From contig DGVM01000045.1 of NCBI GenBank assembly GCA_002395925.1, positions 1 through 20,974 of the forward strand: a stretch of DNA of 20,974 nucleotides. Direction: 5' to 3'. The notes beneath the pieces were generated by a model. It saw only the letters and a list, made by a program, of their open reading frames with translations, was not told where the DNA came from and ran no database searches. The stretch comes from Bacteroidales bacterium UBA4284. Its GTDB lineage: Bacteria > Bacteroidota > Bacteroidia > Bacteroidales > UBA932. This document shows positions 1 through 8,597 of this stretch, piece after piece. The stretch's first letter is position 1. Each line of letters starts with the position of its first letter. The translations under genes and the position numbers were made by a program.

Positions 1-15
1 CTGAACTAATCGCAC
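1..15 (-). tRNA. Possible 5' end of a tRNA gene, cut by the window edge
   Basis: Read on the minus strand from position 15 leftwards, the sequence GTGCGATTAGTTCAG fits the start of a tRNA: seven acceptor bases, T8, A9, a four-base D stem (GTTC) and the conserved A14-G15. A good promoter match lies 15 bases upstream (30-60). The anticodon and 3' half lie outside the window, so the amino acid cannot be given and the match could be chance. Confidence 0.3.
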
Positions 16-29
16 CGTGTTAGAGATTG

Positions 30-60
30 CAAAGATACGAAATAATTTCTTTTCCGCAAC
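30..60 (-). promoter_or_regulatory. Bacteroidota-type promoter (GTTG-N19-TATCTTTG)
   Basis: On the minus strand TATCTTTG (37 to 30) matches the TAnnTTTG -7 element. GTTG (60 to 57) lies exactly 19 bases upstream, the expected place for the -33 TTTG element. It fires away from the esterase gene toward the window edge and would serve the possible tRNA at 1-15. The rest of 1-72 holds no coding sequence that I can see. Confidence 0.5.
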
Positions 61-72
61 ACTCGCCGCAGA

Positions 73-969
73 TTATTTGAAAAGTTTGCACAGATAATCG
101 GTGTAGGCCTCCCGCCACATGGTCCATTTGTGGGAGCCGGGCATTATGACATATTCGTGCTCCAGGCCATTGCGGGTGAGGTATCTGTCGTATATGTCCA
201 CGGTGGCCTTGAGGAAATCGTCTTTGCCGATGTATATGGTGTAATTGGGCTTGGAACCGGCGAACTGGTTCTCCAGGTTGTCGAGGAAATTACCGTAAGT
301 CGAGCTCCTGTAGCCGCTTGGCTTGCCGGCAAGGATGAAACACGGAGACAGGAGCCCGACGCTGCCGAAATAGTCGGTGACGTTTGCCGAGATGACTGCG
401 CTCTGCGCCGCTCCTATGGAAAGGCCTGCGATTGCCCTGTGTTCTTTGTCCGGAATGGTCAGGAACAGGCTGTCGATTTCAGACACTACATCGCGGCAGA
501 AAGCGCTCTCGACCTTTCCGTCAATCTCCAGGAACGATTCGAAGGCGTCTTTGAGGCGCGAGGCTTCCATGTCGATGTCGCTGTTGTACTGATTCATGTT
601 CGGCAGGACCAGGATCATGGGCTTTGCTGCGCCGCAGGCGTACAGGCTGTCGGTGATTTCGAAAACGCGGCCTTTCTTTATCCAGGATGTCTCGTGCCCG
701 CGGGCTCCGTGAAGAAGGTACATAACGGGGTATCTGCGGCTGCCGAAGCTGTCGTATCCGGGAGGCAGGTAAACTATCATCCTGCGGTAACTCGGGCCCG
801 GTACGGAACATCCGTAATAGACTTCCTTCACCGTGCCGGCAGGGGAGTAGCCTTCCTGCTTGGGGGCTCCTGCATAGTAATGCGGAGAATTCTTCACCCT
901 GACGACTCCGCAGGACGAAAGAATCAGCGCCGTAAGCACTGCAAGCGCTATTTTAGCCGTTTTGTTCAT
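73..969 (-). CDS. Lipoprotein esterase, alpha/beta-hydrolase fold (putative esterase family, PF00756-like)
   Basis: A 298-residue protein. The N-terminus is a lipoprotein signal peptide with lipobox LSSC (Cys20), so it is probably anchored to a membrane facing the periplasm or cell surface. Residues 60-298 resemble the putative esterase family (S-formylglutathione hydrolase, feruloyl esterase and Fes-like enzymes). There is an HG oxyanion motif at 87-88, a GLSIG nucleophile elbow with Ser184, a likely acid in KDD near 250, and the catalytic His280 in PGSHKW. It probably hydrolyses an ester such as an acyl or feruloyl group on a carbohydrate, but the substrate cannot be told. An in-frame Met 31 codons upstream was rejected: it adds a hydrophobic stretch before the signal peptide and lies upstream of the -7 box at 977-984. 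The gene is divergent from dsbD and appears to stand alone. Confidence 0.8.
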   Translation of the reverse strand: MNKTAKIALAVLTALILSSCGVVRVKNSPHYYAGAPKQEGYSPAGTVKEVYYGCSVPGPSYRRMIVYLPPGYDSFGSRRYPVMYLLHGARGHETSWIKKGRVFEITDSLYACGAAKPMILVLPNMNQYNSDIDMEASRLKDAFESFLEIDGKVESAFCRDVVSEIDSLFLTIPDKEHRAIAGLSIGAAQSAVISANVTDYFGSVGLLSPCFILAGKPSGYRSSTYGNFLDNLENQFAGSKPNYTIYIGKDDFLKATVDIYDRYLTRNGLEHEYVIMPGSHKWTMWREAYTDYLCKLFK

Positions 970-976
970 TAGGGCG

Positions 977-984
977 CAAAGGTA
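977..984 (-). promoter_or_regulatory. -7 element (TACCTTTG) for the esterase gene
   Basis: The minus strand reads TACCTTTG, a perfect TAnnTTTG match. Only seven bases separate it from the ATG at 969, so transcription should begin at or almost at the start codon. No clear TTTG lies 19-21 bases upstream, so the -33 half is weak or absent. Confidence 0.45.
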
Positions 985-1013
985 ACCATAATATCCGAAA
1001 TACGTTGCTGCGA

Positions 1014-1044
1014 TTGCAAAGAAAAACAATATTGTATATATTTG
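1014..1044 (+). promoter_or_regulatory. Promoter for dsbD-cyuA (TTG-N20-TATATTTG)
   Basis: TATATTTG at 1037-1044 matches the -7 consensus exactly, and TTG at 1014-1016 lies 20 bases upstream as a -33 element. The dsbD ATG at 1051 is only six bases after the box, which predicts a leaderless or nearly leaderless transcript. Confidence 0.55.
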
Positions 1045-1050
1045 TGAGTT

Positions 1051-2910
1051 ATGACAGCTCACATTCTGACAGCCCTGCTGTCCTTATTACTGCTTCAGGC
1101 TTCCCCCTCGGTGGCATGGAAGTCGGCAATCGAACGCTCAGGCGAATCATACCAGCTCGTGCTCACCGGAGAGGTGGCCGAGGGATATTATGTCCATCCC
1201 ATGGCAGACAGGCAGGTCGGCACCACCCTGGAGATAGAGCAGAGCTCCGGCGTAGAAGTCGCCGGCCTCCCGCGGGAAGAGTTCACCGCATCGGATTATA
1301 AAGGTACCGAGGTGGTTACCGGAAAATATATCATCCGTCAGGACCTCAAGCTCACTGGGCAGGGGGCCGTCGATGTCAAAGGAACGGTCAGCTGGAGCGC
1401 CTGTCAGGGCGATTCGTGCGGCTTTCCCGAGGAATACGTGATATCCGAGCAGGTGCGGCTCCCTTCCGGCGGCTCAGGAGCCTCCGGCAGTCTCTGGACC
1501 CTTATTCTCGAAGCGATACTATGGGGCTTCGCGATGCTGCTCACCCCTTGCGTTTTCCCCATGGTGCCCATGACGGTGTCGTTCTTCCTCAAGCAGAGCG
1601 GAAGCCCTGCGGCCGGCCGTTTCAAGGCCCTGATGTACGGAGTTTTCATAGTGCTGCTTTATACGGTACCTATATCGCTCATCATAGGCGCCACCTGGTT
1701 GCTGGGAGGCAGTGCGGTTACGGCCGACATATTCAACTGGCTTGCCACCCATTGGCTTCCCAATATCATCTTCTTCTTGATTTTCATGGCCTTTGCGGCT
1801 TCTTTCTTCGGAGCCTTCGAAATAGTCCTTCCCGGTAAGTGGACCAACAGCGCCGACAAGAACAGCGAACGCGGAGGTCTGGGAGGGGTCTTCTTCCTCG
1901 CCCTTACCCTGGTGCTCGTGAGCTTCAGCTGCACCGGTCCCATAGTCGGCACCGTCCTTATCAAGAGTACCCAGGGAGAGTTCTGGACGCCCATGGTTAC
2001 GATGCTCGCATTCAGCGTAGCCTTCGCCCTCCCGTTCAGCCTTCTCGCCTTCTTCCCGTCGGCGCTCAAGAAGCTGCCCAAGAGCGGCGGCTGGCTCAAC
2101 AGCGTCAAGGTGGTGCTGGGATTCGTAGAAATCGCACTCGGTCTCAAGTTCCTCAGCGTGGCCGACCAGACATATCACTGGCATCTGCTCGACAGGGAAG
2201 TGTATCTCGCAATCTGGATTGTATGCTTCTCGCTGCTCGGGCTGTACCTGATGGGGAAGATACGTTTCAAGTATGACACGCCCGTGGAGCATATTTCCGT
2301 TGGACGCCTTGCTCTGATAATCATCGACTTCGCCTTTGTGGTTTACATGATTCCGGGCATGTGGGGGGCTCCTCTCAAGGCCCTTTCCGGATATCTGCCG
2401 CCGCTTGAGACACAGGACTTCGTGCTATCCGGCACACCGGCCGCGGCGCTGCCGCAGACGGGCACGCAGCCACGTGGCGGCAATACCATAGACATGCCGC
2501 ATGGCCTGGTGGCCTACGACAATATCGATGATGCCGTTGCAGCCGCGGCGGCACAGGGCAAGAGGGTGTTCGTGGACATCACCGGCCACGGTTGCGTGAA
2601 CTGCCGGGAGATGGAAGCCCGTGTCTGGAGCGACCCCGAAGTGCTCAGGCGCCTTGCCGGGGACTTCGTGATGGTGGCGCTGTTCGTGGACGACAAGACA
2701 AAGCTCCCCGAAGACAAGTGGCTTACCACCCCCGAAGGCGGGCAGCTCAAGGACGTGGGCAGGGTCAATTCATACATAGCACTCAACCGCTTCGGTGTTA
2801 ATTCCCAGCCCAATTATTTCATACTCGACTCTGCCGGAGACATAATTGCAGGCCCGCGCAGCTACGACCTCGACATCCCCGGATTCATAGAATTCCTGGA
2901 CAATGACTGA
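1051..2910 (+). CDS. dsbD: Thiol:disulfide interchange protein DsbD (full length, three domains)
   Basis: A 619-residue membrane protein that carries electrons from cytoplasmic thioredoxin across the inner membrane to periplasmic reductases. A signal peptide covers residues 1-22. The N-terminal periplasmic domain (about 23-140) has the Cys118-Cys123 pair in SACQGDSC. The membrane domain (about 145-455, roughly eight helices) has Cys167 in LTPCVFPMVP and Cys294 in SFSCTGP, the expected redox pair. The C-terminal thioredoxin-like domain (about 485-619) has the CVNC motif at 515-518 and a cis-Pro at 587. All three cysteine pairs are present, so it should be a working three-domain DsbD. The start is fixed by the signal peptide and by the -7 box six bases upstream. 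Its last eight bases overlap cyuA. Confidence 0.93.
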   Translation: MTAHILTALLSLLLLQASPSVAWKSAIERSGESYQLVLTGEVAEGYYVHPMADRQVGTTLEIEQSSGVEVAGLPREEFTASDYKGTEVVTGKYIIRQDLKLTGQGAVDVKGTVSWSACQGDSCGFPEEYVISEQVRLPSGGSGASGSLWTLILEAILWGFAMLLTPCVFPMVPMTVSFFLKQSGSPAAGRFKALMYGVFIVLLYTVPISLIIGATWLLGGSAVTADIFNWLATHWLPNIIFFLIFMAFAASFFGAFEIVLPGKWTNSADKNSERGGLGGVFFLALTLVLVSFSCTGPIVGTVLIKSTQGEFWTPMVTMLAFSVAFALPFSLLAFFPSALKKLPKSGGWLNSVKVVLGFVEIALGLKFLSVADQTYHWHLLDREVYLAIWIVCFSLLGLYLMGKIRFKYDTPVEHISVGRLALIIIDFAFVVYMIPGMWGAPLKALSGYLPPLETQDFVLSGTPAAALPQTGTQPRGGNTIDMPHGLVAYDNIDDAVAAAAAQGKRVFVDITGHGCVNCREMEARVWSDPEVLRRLAGDFVMVALFVDDKTKLPEDKWLTTPEGGQLKDVGRVNSYIALNRFGVNSQPNYFILDSAGDIIAGPRSYDLDIPGFIEFLDND

Positions 2911-4231
2911 CACTCAGATATTAGAACTTGTCCGCAGCGAGGTCAAGCCTGCTCTGGGCTGTACCGAGCCTATCGCAGTTGCCCTTGCCGTAGCCAAGGC
3001 CGTGGAGATTATCAGCGACAACTGCAGCTGCAGCGGCGACTGGCGCCTTCAGGCCGATTTCCTGCTGGACATTGCCGTGAGCGGAAACATCCTCAAGAAC
3101 GGCATGGGCGTGGGCATACCGGGCACCGGCATGGTGGGCCTGCCTGTGGCGGCGGCCCTTGGAGCCGTGTGCGGAGATTCGTCCCGCGGCCTCGAGGTCC
3201 TCTCGGCCCTGAACGATGCCGCCGTGCAGAGGGCGAAGGCCCTGGTTTCCGGAGGACGGGTACGCATCAGCGTTGCAGATACCCCTCATCTGCTGTATGT
3301 AAAGGCTACCGTAAGCGTTGATGGCGGCATCAGCGCCAGCGCCGAAGTCAATCCCCATGCCTACGCGGTCATAGAAGACAATCACGACCGGATAGTGGAG
3401 ACCAGTTTTGCCGACAGGATACTCGAAACTTCCGAGTCGGCGGCTGCCGCGTCGGACCGTCATTCCGAGGTTTACGATCTGACCGTCAAGGATATATATG
3501 ATTTCGCGTGCTCTGCGCCCTTCGACGACATAGCCTTCATTCTCGAGGACCGCACCCTCAATCTGGCGCTTGCCAGGGAGGGGCTTCAGGGCGATTACGG
3601 CATGAAGGTCGGCAAGTCCATACGCGAGAATCAGCAGGAGGTGTTCGGCGACGACTTTTTGAGTTTTGCCATGGGCATGACCGCCGCCGCCTCGGACGCC
3701 AGGATGGCTGGAAGCACCCTCCCCGCCATGTCGAACAGCGGCAGCGGGAATCAGGGCATAACCGTAAGCATGCCGGTCATAGCCTACGCCATGAAGTACG
3801 GCGTCGATGACGAAAAACTCGCCAGGGCCCTGATGCTCAGCAACCTGGTCGCCATACACATCAAGCATTTCCTCGGACGCCTGTCTGCCCTTTGCGGCTG
3901 CGTGGTGGCCTCGACTGGCTCCGCCTGCGGCATCGTTTACATGCAGGGCGGCGGGTACGAGCAGGTGTGCTACGCCATCAAGAACATGGCAGGCAACATC
4001 ACCGGCATGGTATGCGACGGCGCCAAGGTGGGATGCGCCATGAAGGTGGCCTCGGGAGTGTCCTGCGCCGTTCAGTCGGCCGTGCTGGCGCTTCGCGGCA
4101 CCTGCATCCCCTCCACGGACGGTATCATCGAAGACGATGTGGAGAAGACCATACGCAACATAGGCGCCATAGGTTCGTCCGGAATGAAAGCCACCGACCG
4201 CATGATCCTGGATATCATGCTGTGCAAGTAG
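2903..4231 (+). CDS. cyuA: L-cysteine desulfidase / UPF0597 family (CyuA, YhaM-like)
   Basis: A 442-residue cytoplasmic protein of the UPF0597/CyuA family, related to the alpha chain of iron-sulfur serine dehydratases. Family members break L-cysteine into pyruvate, ammonia and sulfide using an oxygen-labile [4Fe-4S] cluster. Visible landmarks are GCTEP with Cys20 near the N-terminus, SNSGSGNQG at about 277-285, a CGC pair at 331/333, and CDGAKVGC (Cys371, Cys378), the segment that supplies cluster ligands in related enzymes. The length is normal. Its ATG lies inside the end of dsbD (8-base overlap), so the two are almost certainly co-transcribed and translationally coupled. A distinct substrate such as another small amino acid cannot be excluded. 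Confidence 0.82.
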   Translation: MTDTQILELVRSEVKPALGCTEPIAVALAVAKAVEIISDNCSCSGDWRLQADFLLDIAVSGNILKNGMGVGIPGTGMVGLPVAAALGAVCGDSSRGLEVLSALNDAAVQRAKALVSGGRVRISVADTPHLLYVKATVSVDGGISASAEVNPHAYAVIEDNHDRIVETSFADRILETSESAAAASDRHSEVYDLTVKDIYDFACSAPFDDIAFILEDRTLNLALAREGLQGDYGMKVGKSIRENQQEVFGDDFLSFAMGMTAAASDARMAGSTLPAMSNSGSGNQGITVSMPVIAYAMKYGVDDEKLARALMLSNLVAIHIKHFLGRLSALCGCVVASTGSACGIVYMQGGGYEQVCYAIKNMAGNITGMVCDGAKVGCAMKVASGVSCAVQSAVLALRGTCIPSTDGIIEDDVEKTIRNIGAIGSSGMKATDRMILDIMLCK

Positions 4232-4244
4232 TCAGGCCGCCTGC

Positions 4245-4276
4245 TTTGCAAGTATCATAAAAAACAACTAAATTTG
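4245..4276 (+). promoter_or_regulatory. Promoter (TTTG-N20-TAAATTTG) for the phosphohexomutase operon
   Basis: A perfect -33 TTTG (4245-4248) and a perfect -7 TAAATTTG (4269-4276) are separated by 20 bases in the short gap after cyuA. The ATG at 4297 lies 20 bases past the box, leaving a short A-rich leader with no Shine-Dalgarno sequence. It should drive the mutase, M23 peptidase and miaB together. Confidence 0.65.
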
Positions 4277-4296
4277 TAAGCTAAAACTAAACAAAT

Positions 4297-5661
4297 ATGG
4301 GAGCATTTCACGCATACGACATCCGCGGAATCTATAATGTAGATTTCGACAAAGACGTAGCCTACAAGGTTGGCTATTTCCTTCCCGAACTGCTTGGCGC
4401 AGACACTGTCCTTGTGGGACGCGACTGCCGCACCTCTTCGGACGAGATACATGACTATCTTGTCAAGGGCATCACCGATGCCGGCGCCGACGTGCACGAC
4501 ATCGGCCTCAGCAGTACGCCCCTCGTGTATTTCGGCACTGCCAATTACGGATATAAGGCTTCCGTACAGATTACCGCCTCTCACAACCCTGCAGAATACA
4601 ACGGCATGAAGGTCTCCCGCGAGAATGCCCTTCCCGTCGGTCTCGACACCGGACTGGGGCAGATAAAGCAGTGGATAGACGAAGGCCGCCCCACGCCGCC
4701 TGCCGCCCGCAAAGGCAAGGTCGAGAAGAAAGACATCTACGACGATTACATCAAGTTCCTCTCTGGCTACAAACCCGACCTGAGCAACCTCAATATCGCC
4801 ATCGACTGCTCCAACGGCATGAGCTGCCTGTTCGTCAAGCAGATTTACGGCGATGCACCTTCCTATATCTTCGACACCATCGACGGCCGTTTCCCCAACC
4901 ATGAGCCCAATCCTCTCATTCCCAAGAATGTAGAGCCCCTCAAGCAGCTCGTCCGCGAGAAGAAGGCCGACGTCGGCGTCATCTATGACGGCGACGCCGA
5001 CCGCGTCATGTTCGTGGACGACAAGGCACGCTTCGTGGCCCCCGACCTGGTCATCGGCCTCATGGCCTATTATTTCTGCGACGAGAGAGGGGAGAAGAAT
5101 CCCCGCGTGCTCCAGGAGATACGTTCTTCCAAAGCGGTAGGCGAGTGGCTTTCCAAGTACGGCGCCGAGCTTCATACCTGGAGGGTCGGACGTGCGTTCG
5201 CAGCTCCCAAGCTCCGCGAAATCGACGGTCTGTGGGGAGGCGAACTTGCCGGACACTATTATTTCAAGGATTTCTTCTATTCCGACAGCGGTATGCTGGC
5301 GTCCATCATAGTGCTCCGCATCGTCTCCGCCCTCAAGAAGAAAGGCCTCAGCCTGAGCGGCGAAATCGACAAGATAACCCGTTATCGCAATTCCGGCGAA
5401 ATCAATTTCCGCGTAGAGGACAAGAAGGGCGCCATGGATGCCGTGCGCGACCACTTCCTCAGCAGCGAGAAGGCCGAGGCGTTCATGGACTTCGACGGCT
5501 ATCGTGCCGAGTTCCCCCTCTGGTGGTTCAACATCCGTCCTTCCAACACCGAACCCTACCTCCGCTTCATCTGCGAAGCGGTCGATGACGCTACCCTGCA
5601 GCAGAAGATAAAGGAGGCGCAGGAGATAATCGAAACCCGTTTCGGAGGGGTGAGGGCCTGA
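4297..5661 (+). CDS. Phosphomannomutase/phosphoglucomutase (alpha-D-phosphohexomutase family)
   Basis: A 454-residue enzyme that moves phosphate between C6 and C1 of a hexose (mannose or glucose phosphate), feeding sugar-nucleotide synthesis for surface glycans. All four family signatures are present in order: the phosphoserine loop TASHNP with Ser95, the Mg-binding DGDADR at 231-236, the sugar-binding loop GGELAGH at 314-320, and the phosphate-binding RPSNTEP at 414-420. GGELAGH (GEMSGH type) fits PMM/PGM-like enzymes of about 455 residues better than GlmM. It is the first gene after a strong promoter and its stop overlaps the next ATG by one base. Whether mannose or glucose phosphate is preferred cannot be read from the sequence. 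Confidence 0.9.
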   Translation: MGAFHAYDIRGIYNVDFDKDVAYKVGYFLPELLGADTVLVGRDCRTSSDEIHDYLVKGITDAGADVHDIGLSSTPLVYFGTANYGYKASVQITASHNPAEYNGMKVSRENALPVGLDTGLGQIKQWIDEGRPTPPAARKGKVEKKDIYDDYIKFLSGYKPDLSNLNIAIDCSNGMSCLFVKQIYGDAPSYIFDTIDGRFPNHEPNPLIPKNVEPLKQLVREKKADVGVIYDGDADRVMFVDDKARFVAPDLVIGLMAYYFCDERGEKNPRVLQEIRSSKAVGEWLSKYGAELHTWRVGRAFAAPKLREIDGLWGGELAGHYYFKDFFYSDSGMLASIIVLRIVSALKKKGLSLSGEIDKITRYRNSGEINFRVEDKKGAMDAVRDHFLSSEKAEAFMDFDGYRAEFPLWWFNIRPSNTEPYLRFICEAVDDATLQQKIKEAQEIIETRFGGVRA

Positions 5662-6725
5662 TGAAGAGGCTCCTTGTCACCCTGGCCCTTCTGGCTTCCG
5701 CCGTTTCACTGGGAGCGCAGACCGACACCCTCCGCCGCGATGCGCTGACGGAGGAGATGGTGCTCGAACTCACCGAACCTGATTCCCTCGACCGCCCCGA
5801 CGACATCTCTTCTTTCATCTCCATGTTCGCCAAGGGTGATGGTGCCCCCGTCGATACCCTCGACGTCGGCGACAGCCGCTACCTTATCGTACTCAAGGAC
5901 GACAATACCTGGTCTATCATCAAGAACACCGAAGCACTCGAAGACGACGACGTTTTTGCCCGCAACTGGAACACCCGCGTGGTCAATCCGTACAGGGACC
6001 CCCTGGACAGCATACCCTACCGTGTAACCATCTGCCTGGTCGATTCCATCAGCCGTTTCGCCTGCCCCTACAAGCGTGAGGTCTTCTCCAGATTCGGCAT
6101 CCGGCACGGCCGGCGGCATACCGGCGTGGACCTTCCTTACCCGCATGGCACCCCTGTGGTGTGCGCTTTCGACGGAAGGGTGCGTCTTGCCGAGCGTCAC
6201 AAGGGCTACGGCAACCTCATCATCGTCCGCCACGAAAACGGCCTGGAGACCTTCTACGCCCATCTTTCCAAGATTGAGGTCAATGTCGGCGACTGGGTGC
6301 ATGCAGGCGACAGGATAGGCCTCGGAGGCTCCACCGGACGCTCTTCGGGCCCGCATCTGCATTTCGAGACCCGCTACAAGGGCAATGCCTTCGATCCCCA
6401 GTGGATAATCGATTTCGAGAATGGAGTGCTGCGCAAGAACGCGTTCGTGCTGCGCCGCAGCTACCTGTCTGCATACAGCAAATACGTCCCCGAGACCATC
6501 GACGACGAGGAAGAGCAGTACATGAGCGAGGAACAGATCAAAGCCGAGGAAGAGCGTATTGCCAAGGAGCGTGCCGCCATGAAGTACCATACCATCAAGT
6601 CCGGCGACACCCTTTCCGGCATCGCCCACAAGTATGGCACCACGGTATCCAGGATCTGCAGTCTCAACCAGAATCTCCGGCCCACGACCATCCTCAGCCT
6701 TGGCCGCAAGATACGTGTAAAATAA
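5661..6725 (+). CDS. Secreted M23 metallopeptidase with C-terminal LysM domain
   Basis: A 354-residue periplasmic peptidoglycan hydrolase or amidase activator. The signal peptide is residues 1-20, cleaved near LGAQ. The M23 (LytM) domain spans about 140-250 with zinc ligands His153 and Asp157 (HTGVD) and His234 (PHLHFE); His201 (YAHLS) is the usual active-site histidine, so the enzyme should be active. An acidic, Glu-rich linker at 279-305 leads to one LysM peptidoglycan-binding domain at about 308-354 (YHTIKSGDTLSGIAHKYG). Having LysM after the catalytic domain differs from E. coli NlpD/MepM-type order. It is coupled to the mutase by a one-base ATGA overlap and followed 14 bases later by miaB. 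It may cleave cross-links during growth or division. Confidence 0.88.
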   Translation: MKRLLVTLALLASAVSLGAQTDTLRRDALTEEMVLELTEPDSLDRPDDISSFISMFAKGDGAPVDTLDVGDSRYLIVLKDDNTWSIIKNTEALEDDDVFARNWNTRVVNPYRDPLDSIPYRVTICLVDSISRFACPYKREVFSRFGIRHGRRHTGVDLPYPHGTPVVCAFDGRVRLAERHKGYGNLIIVRHENGLETFYAHLSKIEVNVGDWVHAGDRIGLGGSTGRSSGPHLHFETRYKGNAFDPQWIIDFENGVLRKNAFVLRRSYLSAYSKYVPETIDDEEEQYMSEEQIKAEEERIAKERAAMKYHTIKSGDTLSGIAHKYGTTVSRICSLNQNLRPTTILSLGRKIRVK

Positions 6726-6739
6726 GAAGCTGTTTTTAA

Positions 6740-8050
6740 ATGGCAAAACGCCTCTACATAGAGACCTATGGCTGCCAGATGAACGTAGCCGATACCGAGG
6801 TCGTGTTTTCGATCCTCGGCGCCCACGGCTACGAACGTACGGACGATCTGTCCCAGGCCGACGTCATACTGGTCAATACCTGCTCGGTACGCGACAACGC
6901 CGAACAGCGCATCCACGGCCGGCTCGAACAGTTCAACGTGCAGCGCAGGCAGCGTCCAGGAGTGCTGGTGGGCGTGCTCGGATGTATGGCCGAAAGGCTC
7001 AAGGAGAGCCTGCTGGAATCGGGCAAGGTTGACCTGGTCGCAGGCCCCGACGCTTACCGTTCCCTGCCTCTGATGCTTCAGAATGCAGCCCCGGGCAAGC
7101 CGCAGATCAACGTCCTGCTGTCCCGTGAAGAGACCTACGGCGACATTGTCCCCGTGCGTCTCGACAAGGGGGGCGTGTCCGCGTTCATCTCCATCATGCG
7201 CGGCTGCAACAACGTATGCTCCTACTGCGTGGTCCCGTTTACCCGCGGGGCCGAGCGGAGCCGGGATTATCACACGATAGTCCGCGAGGCCTGCGACTGT
7301 GCCTCAAAGGGTTACAAGGAGCTTACGCTTCTGGGGCAGAACGTGGATTCGTATAACTATGCCGATTGCAATTTCGCCGGTCTCCTTCGCATGGTCGCCG
7401 AATCCTGCCCCGGGATGCGCATACGCTTCTCCACCTCAAATCCGCAGGACATTTCCGACGAAGTGCTGCAGACCATGGCGTCCCACGACAACATCTGTCA
7501 CCATATACATCTTCCGGTCCAGTCCGGTTCCAACCGCATCCTGGAGAAGATGCGACGCCGCTATACCCGGGAGTGGTATCTGGAGCGGGTCGCGGCGATA
7601 AGGAGATATATGCCCGACTGCGCCATATCGACCGACGTCATAGCCGGATTCTGCTCCGAAACGGAGGAGGATCACCAGGAAACCCTTTCGCTCTTCGAAC
7701 AGGTGCGCTTCGACGCCGCTTTCATGTTCTACTATTCCGAACGGCCCGGCACCCTTGCAGCCCGCAAATATCCCGACGACGTGCCCCAGGACGTCAAAAC
7801 CCGCCGTCTGGAAGAGATAATCGCCCTTCAGAACCGCCTTTCGCTCCAGAGCAACGAAGCCGACGTGGGCAAAGTGCTGACCGTGCTGGTGGAGGGCCCT
7901 TCAAAGCGCAATCCTCTGCAGCTGTGCGGGCGCGCCGGCAACAACAAGATGTGCGTCTGGGACGACACGACCCACAAGGCCGGAGACTTCGTAGATGTGG
8001 AAGTGACCGGCTGTACGCAGGCTACGCTTTTCTGCAAGCTTTCTATTTAA
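6740..8050 (+). CDS. miaB: tRNA-2-methylthio-N6-dimethylallyladenosine synthase MiaB
   Basis: A 436-residue radical-SAM methylthiotransferase that adds a methylthio group to i6A37 of tRNAs reading codons that start with U. The N-terminal UPF0004 domain (1-120) has cluster cysteines 12, 48 and 82 (TYGCQMN, NTCSV, LGCMAE). The radical-SAM motif is at 156-163 (CNNVCSYC). A TRAM RNA-binding domain lies at about 372-436. TYGCQMN and RGCNNVCSYCVVPFTRG are typical of MiaB rather than RimO or MtaB. It follows the M23 gene by 14 bases and has no Shine-Dalgarno sequence. Its last eight bases overlap def in tail-to-tail orientation. A second copy of its C-terminus occurs at 20698-20974. Confidence 0.95.
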   Translation: MAKRLYIETYGCQMNVADTEVVFSILGAHGYERTDDLSQADVILVNTCSVRDNAEQRIHGRLEQFNVQRRQRPGVLVGVLGCMAERLKESLLESGKVDLVAGPDAYRSLPLMLQNAAPGKPQINVLLSREETYGDIVPVRLDKGGVSAFISIMRGCNNVCSYCVVPFTRGAERSRDYHTIVREACDCASKGYKELTLLGQNVDSYNYADCNFAGLLRMVAESCPGMRIRFSTSNPQDISDEVLQTMASHDNICHHIHLPVQSGSNRILEKMRRRYTREWYLERVAAIRRYMPDCAISTDVIAGFCSETEEDHQETLSLFEQVRFDAAFMFYYSERPGTLAARKYPDDVPQDVKTRRLEEIIALQNRLSLQSNEADVGKVLTVLVEGPSKRNPLQLCGRAGNNKMCVWDDTTHKAGDFVDVEVTGCTQATLFCKLSI

Positions 8051-8597
8051 TTTTGGAGTTGTAGCGGGTGGCTACCTTGCCGTGCGAGATGTTGACAAGC
8101 TTCTTGGAGATCATCTTGCGCCGTATGGGAGCCACGAGGTCGGTGAACAGTACGCCGTCCAGATGGGACATCTCGTGCTGAATCATCCTGCATGCAAACT
8201 TGTCGAAGACCTCTTCCCGGGTTTCGAAATTCTCGTCCACGTAGCGTACCTTCATGCTGGCTGGCCTGCGCACTGCGCAGTAAACGCCGGGGATGCTCAG
8301 GCATCCTTCGTCGTATTCGCACTGCACTTCGCTTTCTTCCAGGACTTCGGGGTTTATCATAGCCCGTTTGAACCCCTTCAGGTAGGGATAGACGTCCTGC
8401 ATTTCGTCGCCGTCAACTATTAGGACGCGCAGGCTCACGCCTATCTGCGGGGCTGCAAGGCCGCAGCCTTCCGAGCGTGCGAGGGTGTCACGAAGATCGG
8501 CAATAAGGGTCGTGAGCTCTTCTTTCTTGCTGATGTCTGCCGGGGCTGCCTTCTGGCGTAGCACCTCGGAACCGTATAGGTAGATTGGCTGTATCAT
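8043..8597 (-). CDS. def: Peptide deformylase
   Basis: A 184-residue cytoplasmic metalloenzyme that removes the formyl group from the N-terminal methionine of new proteins. All three motifs are present: GCGLAAPQ (44-51), EGCLS with metal ligand Cys99, and QHEMSH (140-145) with ligands His141 and His145 and catalytic Glu142. The length is normal. The ATG at 8597 shares ATGA with the ruvX stop, so the two are translationally coupled. The open frame continues upstream, but that part only shadows ruvX and was discarded. Its 3' end overlaps the end of miaB by eight bases. Confidence 0.95.
   Translation of the reverse strand: MIQPIYLYGSEVLRQKAAPADISKKEELTTLIADLRDTLARSEGCGLAAPQIGVSLRVLIVDGDEMQDVYPYLKGFKRAMINPEVLEESEVQCEYDEGCLSIPGVYCAVRRPASMKVRYVDENFETREEVFDKFACRMIQHEMSHLDGVLFTDLVAPIRRKMISKKLVNISHGKVATRYNSKIK

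Noticed and set aside
4255..5454. Long open frame (399 codons) antisense to the phosphohexomutase, and similar long antisense frames at 2921-3868 and 5706-6746
   Set aside because: GC-rich coding DNA readily yields open antisense frames. The sense frames carry complete family motifs and the antisense products look like nothing recognisable.
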